Shown here: positions 31,310 to 38,631 of the stretch, one piece after another
How positions within the stretch are numbered: the stretch's first letter is position 1
Layout of the letters: every line of letters begins with the position of its first letter
Origin: DASYTH01 sp035762905
GTDB lineage: Bacteria > Actinomycetota > Actinomycetes > Mycobacteriales > Pseudonocardiaceae
Assembly (NCBI RefSeq): GCF_035762905.1
Contig: NZ_DASUCC010000112.1
Coordinates: 1-38,668 of the forward strand
DNA length: 38,668 nucleotides
Direction of reading: 5' to 3'
The notes under the pieces: model-generated
Told to the model about the DNA's origin: nothing
What the model saw: the letters and a program-made list of their open reading frames with translations, nothing else
Database searches by the model: none
Made by a program: the position numbers and the translations under genes

Positions 31310-31346
31310 CGAGTCGCCATCTCGGGGTTCACGAGATGGCAACTCG
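31310..31346. terminator. Hairpin built from interspersed repeat words
   Basis: 15-bp arms, 31310-31324 and 31332-31346, with one mismatch and a 7-base loop; each arm contains the CGAGTCGCC-type repeat word followed by ATCTCG. Placed between convergent genes, it could terminate transcripts from either side, chiefly the leftward SPFH mRNA. Confidence 0.55.
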
Positions 31347-31480
31347 CCGTGCCTGACTCGGGAGTTCGCCGGACTGGTAATGGCGACTCGCGGACGAACG
31401 CGATCGGCTCCATTCAGCCGATTCGGCCCCCGGCAACTCGCCGAACTCTGCAACTGCACTGCTGGCGAGTCCGGGCCTGG

Positions 31481-32677
31481 TTACTGGTTGGGGTAGTCGG
31501 GGCGAGTGGACTGGGGTGGAAGGGTGGGGCGGGAGCCACCGATGGCGCCGGGAGTTGGGCGGCCGGCGGCCGAGATGGGGCTGGGGACCTCCTGACGCGC
31601 GACCGCTTCGGCCTCGCGGACGGCTTGGGCGACCTTGGGGTCGGTCGAGGTGTCGAACCAGCCGGCGATGGACTCGTCGTCCTCCTCGGGGCGGGCCGGG
31701 GGTTCGTAGGCGGGCGGTTCGTACCGGAACACGCCGTCCTCGCCGGGGGCGCCGAGCATCCGGGCGAATCCCTCAAGGGCCTTGCCGTAGTCGGAGGGGA
31801 TCATCCAGACCTTGTTCGCATCGCCCTGGGCCATCTGCGGGAGGGTCTGCAGGTACTGGTAGGCGAGCACCTCGGGGGTGGGGCGGGCCGACTTGATGGC
31901 GTTGAACACCTTCTCGATCGCCTTGGCCTGGCCCTGGGCCTGCAGGTACCGGGCGGCGCGCTCGCCCTGGGCGCGCAGGATGCGCGACTGGCGCTCACCC
32001 TCGGAGGCCAGGATGGCGGCCTGCTTGGCCCCCTCGGCCGAGAGGATCTGGCTCTGCTTCTGGCCTTCCGCGGTCTTGATGGCGGCTTCCCGGGAACCCT
32101 CGGCGGTCAGGATCATGGCGCGCTTCTCCCGGTCCGCGCGCATCTGCTTCTCCATCGAGTCCTGAATGGACGGTGGTGGGTCGATCGCCTTCAGCTCGAC
32201 CCGGGCGACCCGGATCCCCCACCGGCCGGTGGCCTCGTCCAGCACGCCGCGCAGCTGCTGGTTGATCGCGTCACGCGAGGTCAGGGTCTCCTCGAGGCTC
32301 ATGCCACCGACGACGTTACGCAGTGTCGTGGTGGTGAGCTGCTCGACGCCGACGATGTAGTTGGAGATCTCGTACACCGCCGCGCGCGAGTCGGTCACCT
32401 GGAAGTACACGACGGTGTCGATCGACACGGTCAGGTTGTCCTGGGTGATCACCGGCTGCGGCGGGAAGGACACCACCTGCTCGCGCAGGTCGATGCGGGC
32501 CCGCACCTTGTCCAGGAACGGCATCAGGAAGTTCAGGCCGGGCTCGGCGACCGTGCGGAACCGACCGAGGCGCTCGATCACCGCCGACTGGGCCTGCGGG
32601 ATCACCAAGATCGACTTGACCACGATGATCGCCACCAGCAGCACGCCGATGGCAACGATGATGATGAGCACGGCCAA
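31481..32677 (-). CDS. SPFH/Band 7 membrane protein (stomatin-like)
   Basis: A stomatin/QmcA-type scaffold of about 398 aa, tethered by one N-terminal membrane helix (LAVLIIIVAIGVLLVAIIVV). The Band 7 domain covers about residues 30-180, with the typical IPQAQSAVIERLGRF opening. A long helical stretch rich in Ala, Glu and Gln (AEGSREAAIKTAEGQKQSQILSAEG) then favours oligomer formation. The Pro-rich acidic C-terminus is species-specific. GGAGG at 32684-32688 fits TTG 32677 best; GTG 32671 is possible, while GTG 32689 overlaps the Shine-Dalgarno. It follows the NfeD gene on the same strand. Such pairs are thought to organise membrane microdomains and support protease or stress functions. Confidence 0.92.
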   Translation of the reverse strand: MAVLIIIVAIGVLLVAIIVVKSILVIPQAQSAVIERLGRFRTVAEPGLNFLMPFLDKVRARIDLREQVVSFPPQPVITQDNLTVSIDTVVYFQVTDSRAAVYEISNYIVGVEQLTTTTLRNVVGGMSLEETLTSRDAINQQLRGVLDEATGRWGIRVARVELKAIDPPPSIQDSMEKQMRADREKRAMILTAEGSREAAIKTAEGQKQSQILSAEGAKQAAILASEGERQSRILRAQGERAARYLQAQGQAKAIEKVFNAIKSARPTPEVLAYQYLQTLPQMAQGDANKVWMIPSDYGKALEGFARMLGAPGEDGVFRYEPPAYEPPARPEEDDESIAGWFDTSTDPKVAQAVREAEAVARQEVPSPISAAGRPTPGAIGGSRPTLPPQSTRPDYPNQ

Positions 32678-32766
32678 TCTTTCCTCCACTCAGCGCCGGG
32701 TTGCAGAGTCTACGGTCGGGCCATGATCATCGCGCAGGCGCGGTGGCGATGCGGGTGCGGGCACGG

Positions 32767-33195
32767 TCAAGCCGGCTCAGCCCATACGATCGCCGTGGCC
32801 CCCGCGATCTCCATGACGGTCACCGACGTCCCCGGCTCGATCACCTGCTTGTCGTCGAACGACCGGGCCGACCACACCTCACCGTTCAGCTTCACCTGTC
32901 CGCCCGTTTCGTCCACTGTGGACAGAACGGTGGCCTTTCCGCCGATCAGCGCCTGTACGTTGTCCGGAACGATGGCGCCGTGGAACCTCGCCTTGAGCCA
33001 GGGCCGGGCGAAGGTGACCAGTCCGATGGACGACACGGCGAAGACGGCCAGGCTGATGAACGTGTTCCCGAAGGCCAACTCGGCCAGCGCCGCCGCGAGC
33101 GCGCCGATGCCGAGCATGAGCAGGAAGAAGTCACCGGAGAGGATCTCGGCTGCGACCAGGACGATTCCGCCGATCAGCCAGATGAGCGCGGCCAT
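32767..33195 (-). CDS. NfeD-family membrane protein
   Basis: A 142-aa NfeD1b-type protein. Several N-terminal membrane helices (MAALIWLIGGIVLVAAEIL, FFLLMLGIGALAAALAELAF, FISLAVFAVSSIGLVTFA) are followed by a soluble OB-fold domain: LIGGKATVLSTVDETGGQVKLNGEVWSA, then VIEPGTSVTVMEIAGATAIVW. NfeD proteins are encoded next to SPFH proteins across bacteria and archaea and form complexes with them; this pair keeps that order, NfeD first, with an 89-bp gap. It lacks the ClpP-like protease domain of long NfeD. The OB domain is intact, so the partner interaction probably is too. Function in actinobacteria is not established. Confidence 0.9.
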   Translation of the reverse strand: MAALIWLIGGIVLVAAEILSGDFFLLMLGIGALAAALAELAFGNTFISLAVFAVSSIGLVTFARPWLKARFHGAIVPDNVQALIGGKATVLSTVDETGGQVKLNGEVWSARSFDDKQVIEPGTSVTVMEIAGATAIVWAEPA

Positions 33196-33280
33196 GCCCC
33201 ATATGTTCTCAGAAAGTCACGCCGGATATGGAGATGGTTTCGGAAAGTGAACGCGAAGATGTCCATATTCCCGCCGGCCG

Positions 33281-34105
33281 CTACTGACCGTGGCCAGAAT
33301 CGGTGACGAAGTCGATCAACCGCTCGACCGCTCCGAGGAGCGGCGTCTCCAGATCGCGGAAGTCGCGCACGCCGGCCAGGACCCGACGCCACCCGTCCGC
33401 CGGCTCGCCCCAGCCCAGCGCCGCGCAGATCCCCTCCTTCCACGGCGTGCCGCGCGGCACCCGGGGCCACGCCGCGATGCCGACCGCCGCCGGGCGTACC
33501 GCCTGCCAGATGTCCACATAGGGATGGCCGGTGACGAGGACATGGGGATTGTTGAACGATCCTACGATCCTCTCTTCCTTGCTTCCTTCAATCAGATGGT
33601 CGACCAGAACTCCCAGGCGGCGAGCCGGTCCGGGGCCGAACCCGGCGACCCGCTCGGCGAGCTCGTCGATGCCGTGCAACGGTTCCACCACCACACCTTC
33701 GACCCGCAGGTCGTGGCCCCACACCCGCTCGACCAACTCGGCGTCGTGGATCCCCTCGACCCACAGCCGGCTGTCCCGGGCCGTCCGCGCCCGCACCCCG
33801 GCCACCCGCACCGAGCCCGAAGCGGACCGGTTGCCGCTCCGCGCCGGCGGCGGCGCCGCGGCCGGCCGGATCAGGGTTACCGGCCGGCCGTCGAGGAGGA
33901 ACCCGGCCGGCGTGAGCGGGAACAGCCGGTGCCGCCCGTGCCGGTCCTCGAGCACCACGTTGCCCTGTTCGAACCGCACCACCGCACCGCAGAAGCCGCT
34001 CACCGGATCCTCCACCACCATCCCCGGTTCGGCGGTGACGGTGGGAACCTCGGGCCGGCGGGGGCGGCCGGCGAGCACATCGCGGCCGTAGTCCTGGGAG
34101 CGCAC
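33281..34105 (-). CDS. DUF3097 family protein
   Basis: A conserved actinobacterial protein of 274 aa and unknown function. Family blocks are SQDYGRDVLAG at the start, GMVVEDPVSGFCGAVVRFE with VVLEDRHGRHRLFPL, a central DSRLWVEGIHDAELVERVWGHDLR, HLIEGSKEERI, and NPHVLVTGHPYVDIWQAV. The central block resembles Toprim-like or nucleic-acid-enzyme segments, but I cannot support an activity. The GTG at 34105 gives the canonical N-terminus. It has no real Shine-Dalgarno, but TACCGT eight bases upstream suggests a leaderless message; an upstream in-frame extension is Arg-rich and not conserved. It diverges from the double-VOC gene. Confidence 0.88.
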   Translation of the reverse strand: MRSQDYGRDVLAGRPRRPEVPTVTAEPGMVVEDPVSGFCGAVVRFEQGNVVLEDRHGRHRLFPLTPAGFLLDGRPVTLIRPAAAPPPARSGNRSASGSVRVAGVRARTARDSRLWVEGIHDAELVERVWGHDLRVEGVVVEPLHGIDELAERVAGFGPGPARRLGVLVDHLIEGSKEERIVGSFNNPHVLVTGHPYVDIWQAVRPAAVGIAAWPRVPRGTPWKEGICAALGWGEPADGWRRVLAGVRDFRDLETPLLGAVERLIDFVTDSGHGQ

Positions 34106-34113
34106 GGCGCCCC

Positions 34114-34119
34114 ACGGTA
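34114..34119 (-). promoter_or_regulatory. -10 box for a possibly leaderless DUF3097 mRNA
   Basis: On the minus strand TACCGT at 34119-34114 lies eight bases before the GTG at 34105, with no Shine-Dalgarno between. This supports 34105 as the translation start and a leaderless transcript. Confidence 0.45.
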
Positions 34120-34254
34120 GGCGAGCACCCGGCTCACGGTGTCCGCGACGCGCCGCCGCCGGCCGTTTTCGGCGCGCCTGTCCGGGAGCGAATGCTGACA
34201 TGATCGGATCCGCTTGACGCCCGAGCGGCTTGCTCAACCCCGTTGGGAGGGACC

Positions 34255-35049
34255 ATGACCGAGCCGAGCACCGAGAGCCAGGAGATCGAGCCGGGCCCGC
34301 CGCCCTGGCCGCCGACCCTCAGCCCGTACATCGTGGTGTCCGACGCCCGCCGGGCCGTCGACTGGTACGTCGAGGTGTTCGGGGCGACCCGCCGCGGGGA
34401 CCTGTTCGAGCTGCCGGACGGCTCGATCGGGCACGCCGAGCTGGACGTCGGCGACGCGGTGCTGATGCTTGCCGATGAGTCGGCCGAGGTTCCGGTCCGG
34501 GCACCGGAACCAGGCACCCGCACCCACAGTCACTCGCTGCACGTGCAGGTCGACGACGTGGACGCGGTGACCCGCCGGGCCGAGGCCGCCGGAGCCGCCG
34601 TCGAGCGGGCGCCGGCCGACGCGCCGTACGGGCGGGGCTCGACGATCATCGACCCGTTCGGTCACCGCTGGTTGCTGCTCACCCCGCCCGGCCGGGCGAC
34701 CCGGCACACGCATGGCGAGGTCTCCTACGTGACCATGGTCGTCGCCGACGAGGATCGGGCGAAGGAGTTCTACGGGGCGGTGTTCGGCTGGCGGTGGCGG
34801 GCCGGCGGCGTGCCGGGGGCATGGGGGCCGATCGGCAGGGCCGGGGCGGAGTTCGGCATCTGGGCCGATTCCACCCAGCGGCCGGAGGTCCAGCTCTGCT
34901 ACCGGATCCACGACATCGCCGCGGCGGTTCTCCGGGTGCGGGCGGCCGGCGGCGTGGCCGGTGAGGTCGAACGCAAACCGTACGGGCTGATGGTCGAGTG
35001 CACCGACAACCAGAGCGCCCGGTTCCAGCTCTGGGAGCCGGTGGACTAG
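34255..35049 (+). CDS. Double VOC-domain (glyoxalase-like) protein
   Basis: A 264-aa protein with two VOC domains. The first, about residues 20-140, begins LSPYIVVSDARRAVDWYVEVFGA and ends IIDPFGHRWLLLTPP, and is PhnB-like. The second, about 150-262, starts EVSYVTMVVADEDRAKEFYGAVFGW and ends SARFQLWEPVD. It is of the CFP32/YKR-type found in actinobacteria. Such proteins bind metals or small molecules; the substrate is unknown. ATG 34255 is preceded by GGGAGGG. It diverges from the DUF3097 gene over 149 bp. The stop codon lies within a CTAG-containing palindrome and a 13-bp direct repeat. Confidence 0.86.
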   Translation: MTEPSTESQEIEPGPPPWPPTLSPYIVVSDARRAVDWYVEVFGATRRGDLFELPDGSIGHAELDVGDAVLMLADESAEVPVRAPEPGTRTHSHSLHVQVDDVDAVTRRAEAAGAAVERAPADAPYGRGSTIIDPFGHRWLLLTPPGRATRHTHGEVSYVTMVVADEDRAKEFYGAVFGWRWRAGGVPGAWGPIGRAGAEFGIWADSTQRPEVQLCYRIHDIAAAVLRVRAAGGVAGEVERKPYGLMVECTDNQSARFQLWEPVD

Positions 35050-35074
35050 CTAGTCCGCCTCGCTAGTCCGCCTC
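35043..35074 (+). repeat. Palindrome and 13-bp tandem duplication at the VOC stop
   Basis: GGACTAGCTAGTCC (35043-35056) is a perfect 14-bp palindrome that includes the TAG stop. Overlapping it, GCTAGTCCGCCTC occurs twice in direct succession (35049-35061 and 35062-35074). CTAG is usually scarce in such genomes, so three copies in 30 bp stand out. Confidence 0.75.
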
Positions 35075-35205
35075 TCCGGGATTGACTGCTGTTGTTGCGT
35101 TCCAGCCGGTGGTGCGGTTGGCGGGTTGATTGTGGCTGGGTGGCGTCACGGTGCCCCTGAGGTCGCGTTGGTCGGGCCGAGACTTTGTCCTGATGATCCA
35201 CTCGC

Positions 35206-35246
35206 CCTGAGCCCGGGGCGGCCGACGGTGTTCGCCTCGGCTCAGG
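35206..35246 (-). terminator. Hairpin after the ABC permease gene
   Basis: CCTGAGCC (35206-35213) and GGCTCAGG (35239-35246) can pair as an 8-bp stem, 43 bp past the stop of the leftward ABC permease. The 25-base loop makes it a moderate candidate. The rest of 35075-35289 shows no gene. Confidence 0.4.
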
Positions 35247-35289
35247 ACGGAACCCGGCTGGTGACGCGGTTTCCGGCTCGGCGAGTTGG

Positions 35290-36123
35290 TTATTGCTTGG
35301 TGCGGTATTGGCGCATGGTGAGCGGGCCGAAGATGGCGACGAGGATGACGCTGGCGAGGAGGACCCAGGCCACGGAGGTCCAGTTGGGGACGCCGTGCAT
35401 GAGGCCGCGGACGGCGCTGACCAGGTGGCTGACCGGGTTGACCTCGACGAAGGCGCGCAGCCAGGCGGGCATGGTGGACGGGTCGACGTAGATGTTGCTG
35501 CCGAAGGTGAGCGGCATCAGGACCATCATGCTGACGCCCATGACGGACTTCTCGGTCTTGAGGACGAAGCCGAGGGTGGTCCAGATCCAGGACAGGGAGA
35601 ACGAGAAGACCAGCAACAGGGCCACGGCGAGGAGGACCCCGCCGACGCCGCCGCCGGGGCGGAAGCCGAGGATCAGGCCGAGGACCACGGTGACGGCCGA
35701 GGCCACGGTGTAGCGCACGGCGTCGCCGAACAGGGCGCCGACGACCACCGCCGGACGCCAGATCGGCAGTGAGCGGAACCGGTCGAAGATGCCCTTGGCG
35801 ATGTCGACGTTGATCCCCACTCCGGTGTACATCGTGATCATCACGACGGTTTGCACCAGGATGCCGGGCAGGAAGAACTGCAGGTAGTTCGTGGTGGATC
35901 CGGCCAGCGCACCACCGAACAGGTACGTGAAGATCAACGTCATCATGATCGGGAAGAGGGTGACGTCGAACATCTGCTCGGGCACGTGCTTGATCTTGAG
36001 CAACGCCCGCCAGCCGAAGGTGAACGAGGCGGCGATCGCGTTCGGGCGGGGCGGCCGGGTGCGGTTGGTCAGCGCCTTGCGCAGGTCCACGTCGGCCTTC
36101 GGGGCGGCCATGGTGCTGGTCAT
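35290..36123 (-). CDS. ABC-2 type export permease, DrrB-like
   Basis: The membrane subunit (277 aa, six predicted helices) of a drug- or lipid-exporting ABC-2 transporter. The DrrB-type sequence MFDVTLFPIMMTLIFTYLFGGALAGS is followed by YLQFFLPGILVQTVVMITMYTGVGIN, DIAKGIFDRFRSLPI, a LPLTFGSNIYVDP-type loop (here MPLTFGSNIYVDPSTMP) and WLRAFVEVNPVSHLVSAVRGL. The ATG at 36123 overlaps the ATPase stop (ATGA), so the two subunits are coupled. The daunorubicin exporter DrrAB is the model; cargo here is unknown, and no antibiotic gene cluster adjoins it. Confidence 0.92.
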   Translation of the reverse strand: MTSTMAAPKADVDLRKALTNRTRPPRPNAIAASFTFGWRALLKIKHVPEQMFDVTLFPIMMTLIFTYLFGGALAGSTTNYLQFFLPGILVQTVVMITMYTGVGINVDIAKGIFDRFRSLPIWRPAVVVGALFGDAVRYTVASAVTVVLGLILGFRPGGGVGGVLLAVALLLVFSFSLSWIWTTLGFVLKTEKSVMGVSMMVLMPLTFGSNIYVDPSTMPAWLRAFVEVNPVSHLVSAVRGLMHGVPNWTSVAWVLLASVILVAIFGPLTMRQYRTKQ

Positions 36124-37079
36124 GCGGACACCTCCTCGGTCTCCTCGGCCTTGTGGCCGGTCAGGGCCAGGAACACCTCGTCGAGACTGGGCTGCCCGAG
36201 CGAGAAGCTGGCCACCTCGATGCCGGTGCGGGCCAGCTCGACCAGGGCCAGCGCCACCCGCTCCGGGTCGGCGACCCGGGCGGTGAGCGCCGCCGGGTCG
36301 GACTCGAGCGTGATCGGCGTGTCCAGCAGCCGGCTGAGCAGATGGTCGGCCTCGGGACGCTGACCGGATTTGACCAGCCGGACGTGCAGGCTGCCGGCGC
36401 CGACCGAGGACTTCAGCTCGCCATTGGTGCCCTCGGCGATGATCCGGCCGTGGTCGATCACCGCGATCCGGTCCGCCAGTTGGTCGGCCTCCTCCAGGTA
36501 CTGCGTGGTGAGCAGCACCGTGGTCCCCTCCGTCACCAGCGCGCGGACGATGTCCCAGACCTGGTTGCGGCTGCGTGGGTCCAGGCCCGTGGTCGGCTCG
36601 TCCAGGAAGATCAGGTCCGGGGTCACCACGATGCTGGCCGCGATGTCCAGCCGCCGCCGCATGCCGCCGGAGTAGGTCTTCACCAGCCGGCCGTCCGCCT
36701 CGGTCAGGCCGAACGCGTCCAACAGCTCGTCGGCCCGGGCTCTGGCCTGGCCGCGCGAGTAGCCGAGCAGCCGGGCCAGCATGACCAGGTTCTCGGTGCC
36801 GGTGAGGTCCTCGTCGACGGAGGCGAACTGGCCGGTCAGGCTGACCCGGCTGCGCACCCCGTCGGCGTCGGCGATGATGTCGTGGCCGAGCACGGTGGCC
36901 GTGCCGGCGTCCGGAACGAGCAGGGTGGCCAGCATCCGGATGGTGGTGGTCTTGCCGGCGCCGTTCGGACCGAGGAAGCCGTAGACCGCCCCGGCCGGCA
37001 CCGCCAGGTCGACGCCGTCCACCGCCCGGGTGTCGCCGAACACCTTGACCAGGCCGGTTGACTCGATGGCGAGATTCAC
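36120..37079 (-). CDS. ABC transporter ATP-binding protein, DrrA-like
   Basis: The cytoplasmic ATPase (319 aa) of the DrrAB-type exporter. Walker A is GPNGAGKTTT, the signature is YSGGMRRRLD, and Walker B is LIFLDEPTTGLD; the switch position reads LLTTQYLEEAD with Gln, as is usual in DrrA. The C-terminal region after about 220 (LHVRLVKSGQRPEADHLLSRL ... SFSLGQPSLDEVFLALTGHKAEE) is the DrrA-specific extension needed for partner binding. GTG 37079 (VNLAIESTGLVKVFG) matches the family N-terminus. No good Shine-Dalgarno precedes it; TTGACT at 37120-37115 may be a -35 element. It is followed by the permease with a four-base overlap. Confidence 0.93.
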   Translation of the reverse strand: MNLAIESTGLVKVFGDTRAVDGVDLAVPAGAVYGFLGPNGAGKTTTIRMLATLLVPDAGTATVLGHDIIADADGVRSRVSLTGQFASVDEDLTGTENLVMLARLLGYSRGQARARADELLDAFGLTEADGRLVKTYSGGMRRRLDIAASIVVTPDLIFLDEPTTGLDPRSRNQVWDIVRALVTEGTTVLLTTQYLEEADQLADRIAVIDHGRIIAEGTNGELKSSVGAGSLHVRLVKSGQRPEADHLLSRLLDTPITLESDPAALTARVADPERVALALVELARTGIEVASFSLGQPSLDEVFLALTGHKAEETEEVSA

Positions 37080-37146
37080 ACGGCCATGATGGACGCACCC
37101 ACCGACAAAACTCGAGTCAATTCGCAAATCGGGCAAAAAGCCCCTG

Positions 37147-37941
37147 CTAGAAGGCCGGCCACGGGATGGCCCGCCAGTCCTCCGATGGCGCCGGGAACAC
37201 CGGGTCGCGGAGCAGCGCGTCCAGCCGCCGTCCGACGGCCCGGACCTCGGCCCTGGTCAGGTGCTCGGCCAACTGCCCGGACAGCCCGCCGGCCAGGCAG
37301 GAGCGCAGCGTCCGGAACGCCTCCATCGCCTCGTCGGGCATCGCCTCGCCGACGAAGCCCCACAGTACGGTGCGCAGCTTGGGCTCGGTGTGCAGGCAGA
37401 TGCCGTGGTCCACGCCGTACACCCGGTCGTCGGTGCCGTGCAGCACGTGCCCGCCCTTGCGGTCGGCGTTGTTGATCACTATGTCCAGCGCGGCCAGCAG
37501 GCACACGCTGGGATGATCGGAGTGGGTCAGGATGGCCGGGTCGCCGAACCGGTCCATCGCCCGCAGCACCCGCCGCCAGCCGTCCGGCACCTCGCGCGGC
37601 GCGACCACGTCGACCAGATCGTCGCCCTCCTTGGTGTCCACCCACAACTGCACCATGCCGGGACCGAACGGGCCGTCCCGGTACACGGTGGGCGGCACCA
37701 GGTGCAGTCCGGCCGCCTCGGACAGCAGATACGTGGCCACCTCACGGCCGGCGAGCGTGCCATCCGGGAAATCCCACAGCGCCCGCTCCCCGCTGACCGG
37801 CTTGTACACGCACTTGGCCTCGACGCCGGCCGCGCTGATTCCGCAGAACAGGGTGGCGTTGGACGCGTCGACCAGCCGCCCCTCCACGTCGATCCGGCCG
37901 CCGGTGATCAGCTCGACGGCCCCGGGATCCGTTGGCTGCAC
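37147..37941 (-). CDS. SCO1664 family protein (PI3/4-kinase-like fold)
   Basis: A conserved actinobacterial protein of 264 aa. Its sequence resembles a phosphatidylinositol 3/4-kinase-like catalytic fold: CVYKPVSGERALWDFPDGTLAGREVATYLLSE holds the candidate nucleotide-binding Lys (YKP), CLLAALDIVINNADRKGGHVL contains the catalytic-loop-like NNADRK, and VYGVDHGICLH has the metal-binding Asp. The true substrate is unknown. GTG 37941 lies one base after the stop of the DUF3090 gene, so the pair is translationally linked. These two families are neighbours in many actinobacteria, often with a histidine phosphatase and near mshC. Confidence 0.88.
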   Translation of the reverse strand: MQPTDPGAVELITGGRIDVEGRLVDASNATLFCGISAAGVEAKCVYKPVSGERALWDFPDGTLAGREVATYLLSEAAGLHLVPPTVYRDGPFGPGMVQLWVDTKEGDDLVDVVAPREVPDGWRRVLRAMDRFGDPAILTHSDHPSVCLLAALDIVINNADRKGGHVLHGTDDRVYGVDHGICLHTEPKLRTVLWGFVGEAMPDEAMEAFRTLRSCLAGGLSGQLAEHLTRAEVRAVGRRLDALLRDPVFPAPSEDWRAIPWPAF

Positions 37942-37942
37942 C

Positions 37943-38512
37943 TCAGTTGGACTCTTCGCCTCGGCGGTAACCGTTCTGCCGGGGGCATACGTGCCCGTCC
38001 GGGTCGAGCGGCTCGGCGCACAGCGGGCACGGCTTGCGCCCGGCGCGAACCACCCGGTCGGCCCGCTCGGCGAACGCGCGGGCCTTGGTCGGTGTGAGGA
38101 ACACCCGCACCGCGTCCGGGCCCTCCTCGGTGTCGTCCAGCACGACCGACTCGTCGACCTCGCCCTCGGTCACCGCCAGCAACTCGATCACCACCGCCCG
38201 GGACTCCGAATCCCAGCCCAGCCCCATCGTGCCGACCCGGAACTCCTCCTCGACCGGCACGCGGAGCGGGTCCGCGTCGACCATCTCCTCGGGCGTCTCG
38301 TTGGGCAGGTCCGCGCCGAAGCGCTTGTGGACCTCCTCGAGCAGCGACCCGATGCGCTCGGCGAGCACGGCGACCTGCTGCTTCTCCAGCGTCACGCTGA
38401 TCGTGCGCGCACTCTCCGATGCCTGCAGGTAGAACGTCCGGTCGCCGGGCTGCCCGACCGTACCTGCGACGAACCGATCGGGCTGGCGGAACACATGTAT
38501 GACGCGAGCCAT
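37943..38512 (-). CDS. DUF3090 family protein
   Basis: A conserved actinobacterial protein of 189 aa and unknown biochemical role. The family start MARVIHVFRQPDRFVAGTVGQPG and TFYLQASE are clear. The C-terminus has CPLCAEPLDPDGHVCPRQNGYRR, a CX2C plus HxC that probably binds zinc. ATG 38512 is directly behind GGAGG and gives the canonical start; longer in-frame versions run into non-conserved sequence. It is the first gene of a pair with the SCO1664 family protein and diverges from the partial gene at the window's right edge. Co-conservation suggests the two proteins act together. Confidence 0.9.
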   Translation of the reverse strand: MARVIHVFRQPDRFVAGTVGQPGDRTFYLQASESARTISVTLEKQQVAVLAERIGSLLEEVHKRFGADLPNETPEEMVDADPLRVPVEEEFRVGTMGLGWDSESRAVVIELLAVTEGEVDESVVLDDTEEGPDAVRVFLTPTKARAFAERADRVVRAGRKPCPLCAEPLDPDGHVCPRQNGYRRGEESN

Positions 38513-38618
38513 GGCACCTCCGACACTACGGCATACGACGCGGTCGAGCAGGCCTGTTCCCGCACCACGACGGATCATCGGCAACGTTATCGAAGGCCGT
38601 TCGAAGCGGCCGACCGGT

Positions 38619-38624
38619 TAGGGT
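38619..38624 (+). promoter_or_regulatory. -10 box for a possibly leaderless gene at the right edge
   Basis: TAGGGT lies seven bases before the GTG at 38632, with no Shine-Dalgarno between. It suggests a leaderless transcript for the partial peptidase gene. Confidence 0.4.
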
Positions 38625-38631
38625 GTCGCGC

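Larger units (their letters stand above)
31040..31480. other. 441-bp convergent intergenic region with interspersed short repeats
   Basis: It lies between the surface-protein gene and the convergent SPFH gene. It contains the terminator at 31052-31086 and then, from 31201 to 31475, at least ten variants of a short word (GAGTCGCC / GAGTTCCC and its complement GGCAACTCG / GGCGACTCG) in both orientations. No protein-coding signal is visible. Confidence 0.7.

Noticed and set aside
35126..35491. Small + strand frame between the VOC gene and the ABC permease
   Set aside because: It overlaps the end of the permease on the opposite strand, has no Shine-Dalgarno or recognisable protein features, and looks like chance.
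37131..37143. GGGC-AAAAA-GCCC hairpin between the ABC ATPase and SCO1664 genes
   Set aside because: The stem is only four base pairs, too short to support a terminator call.
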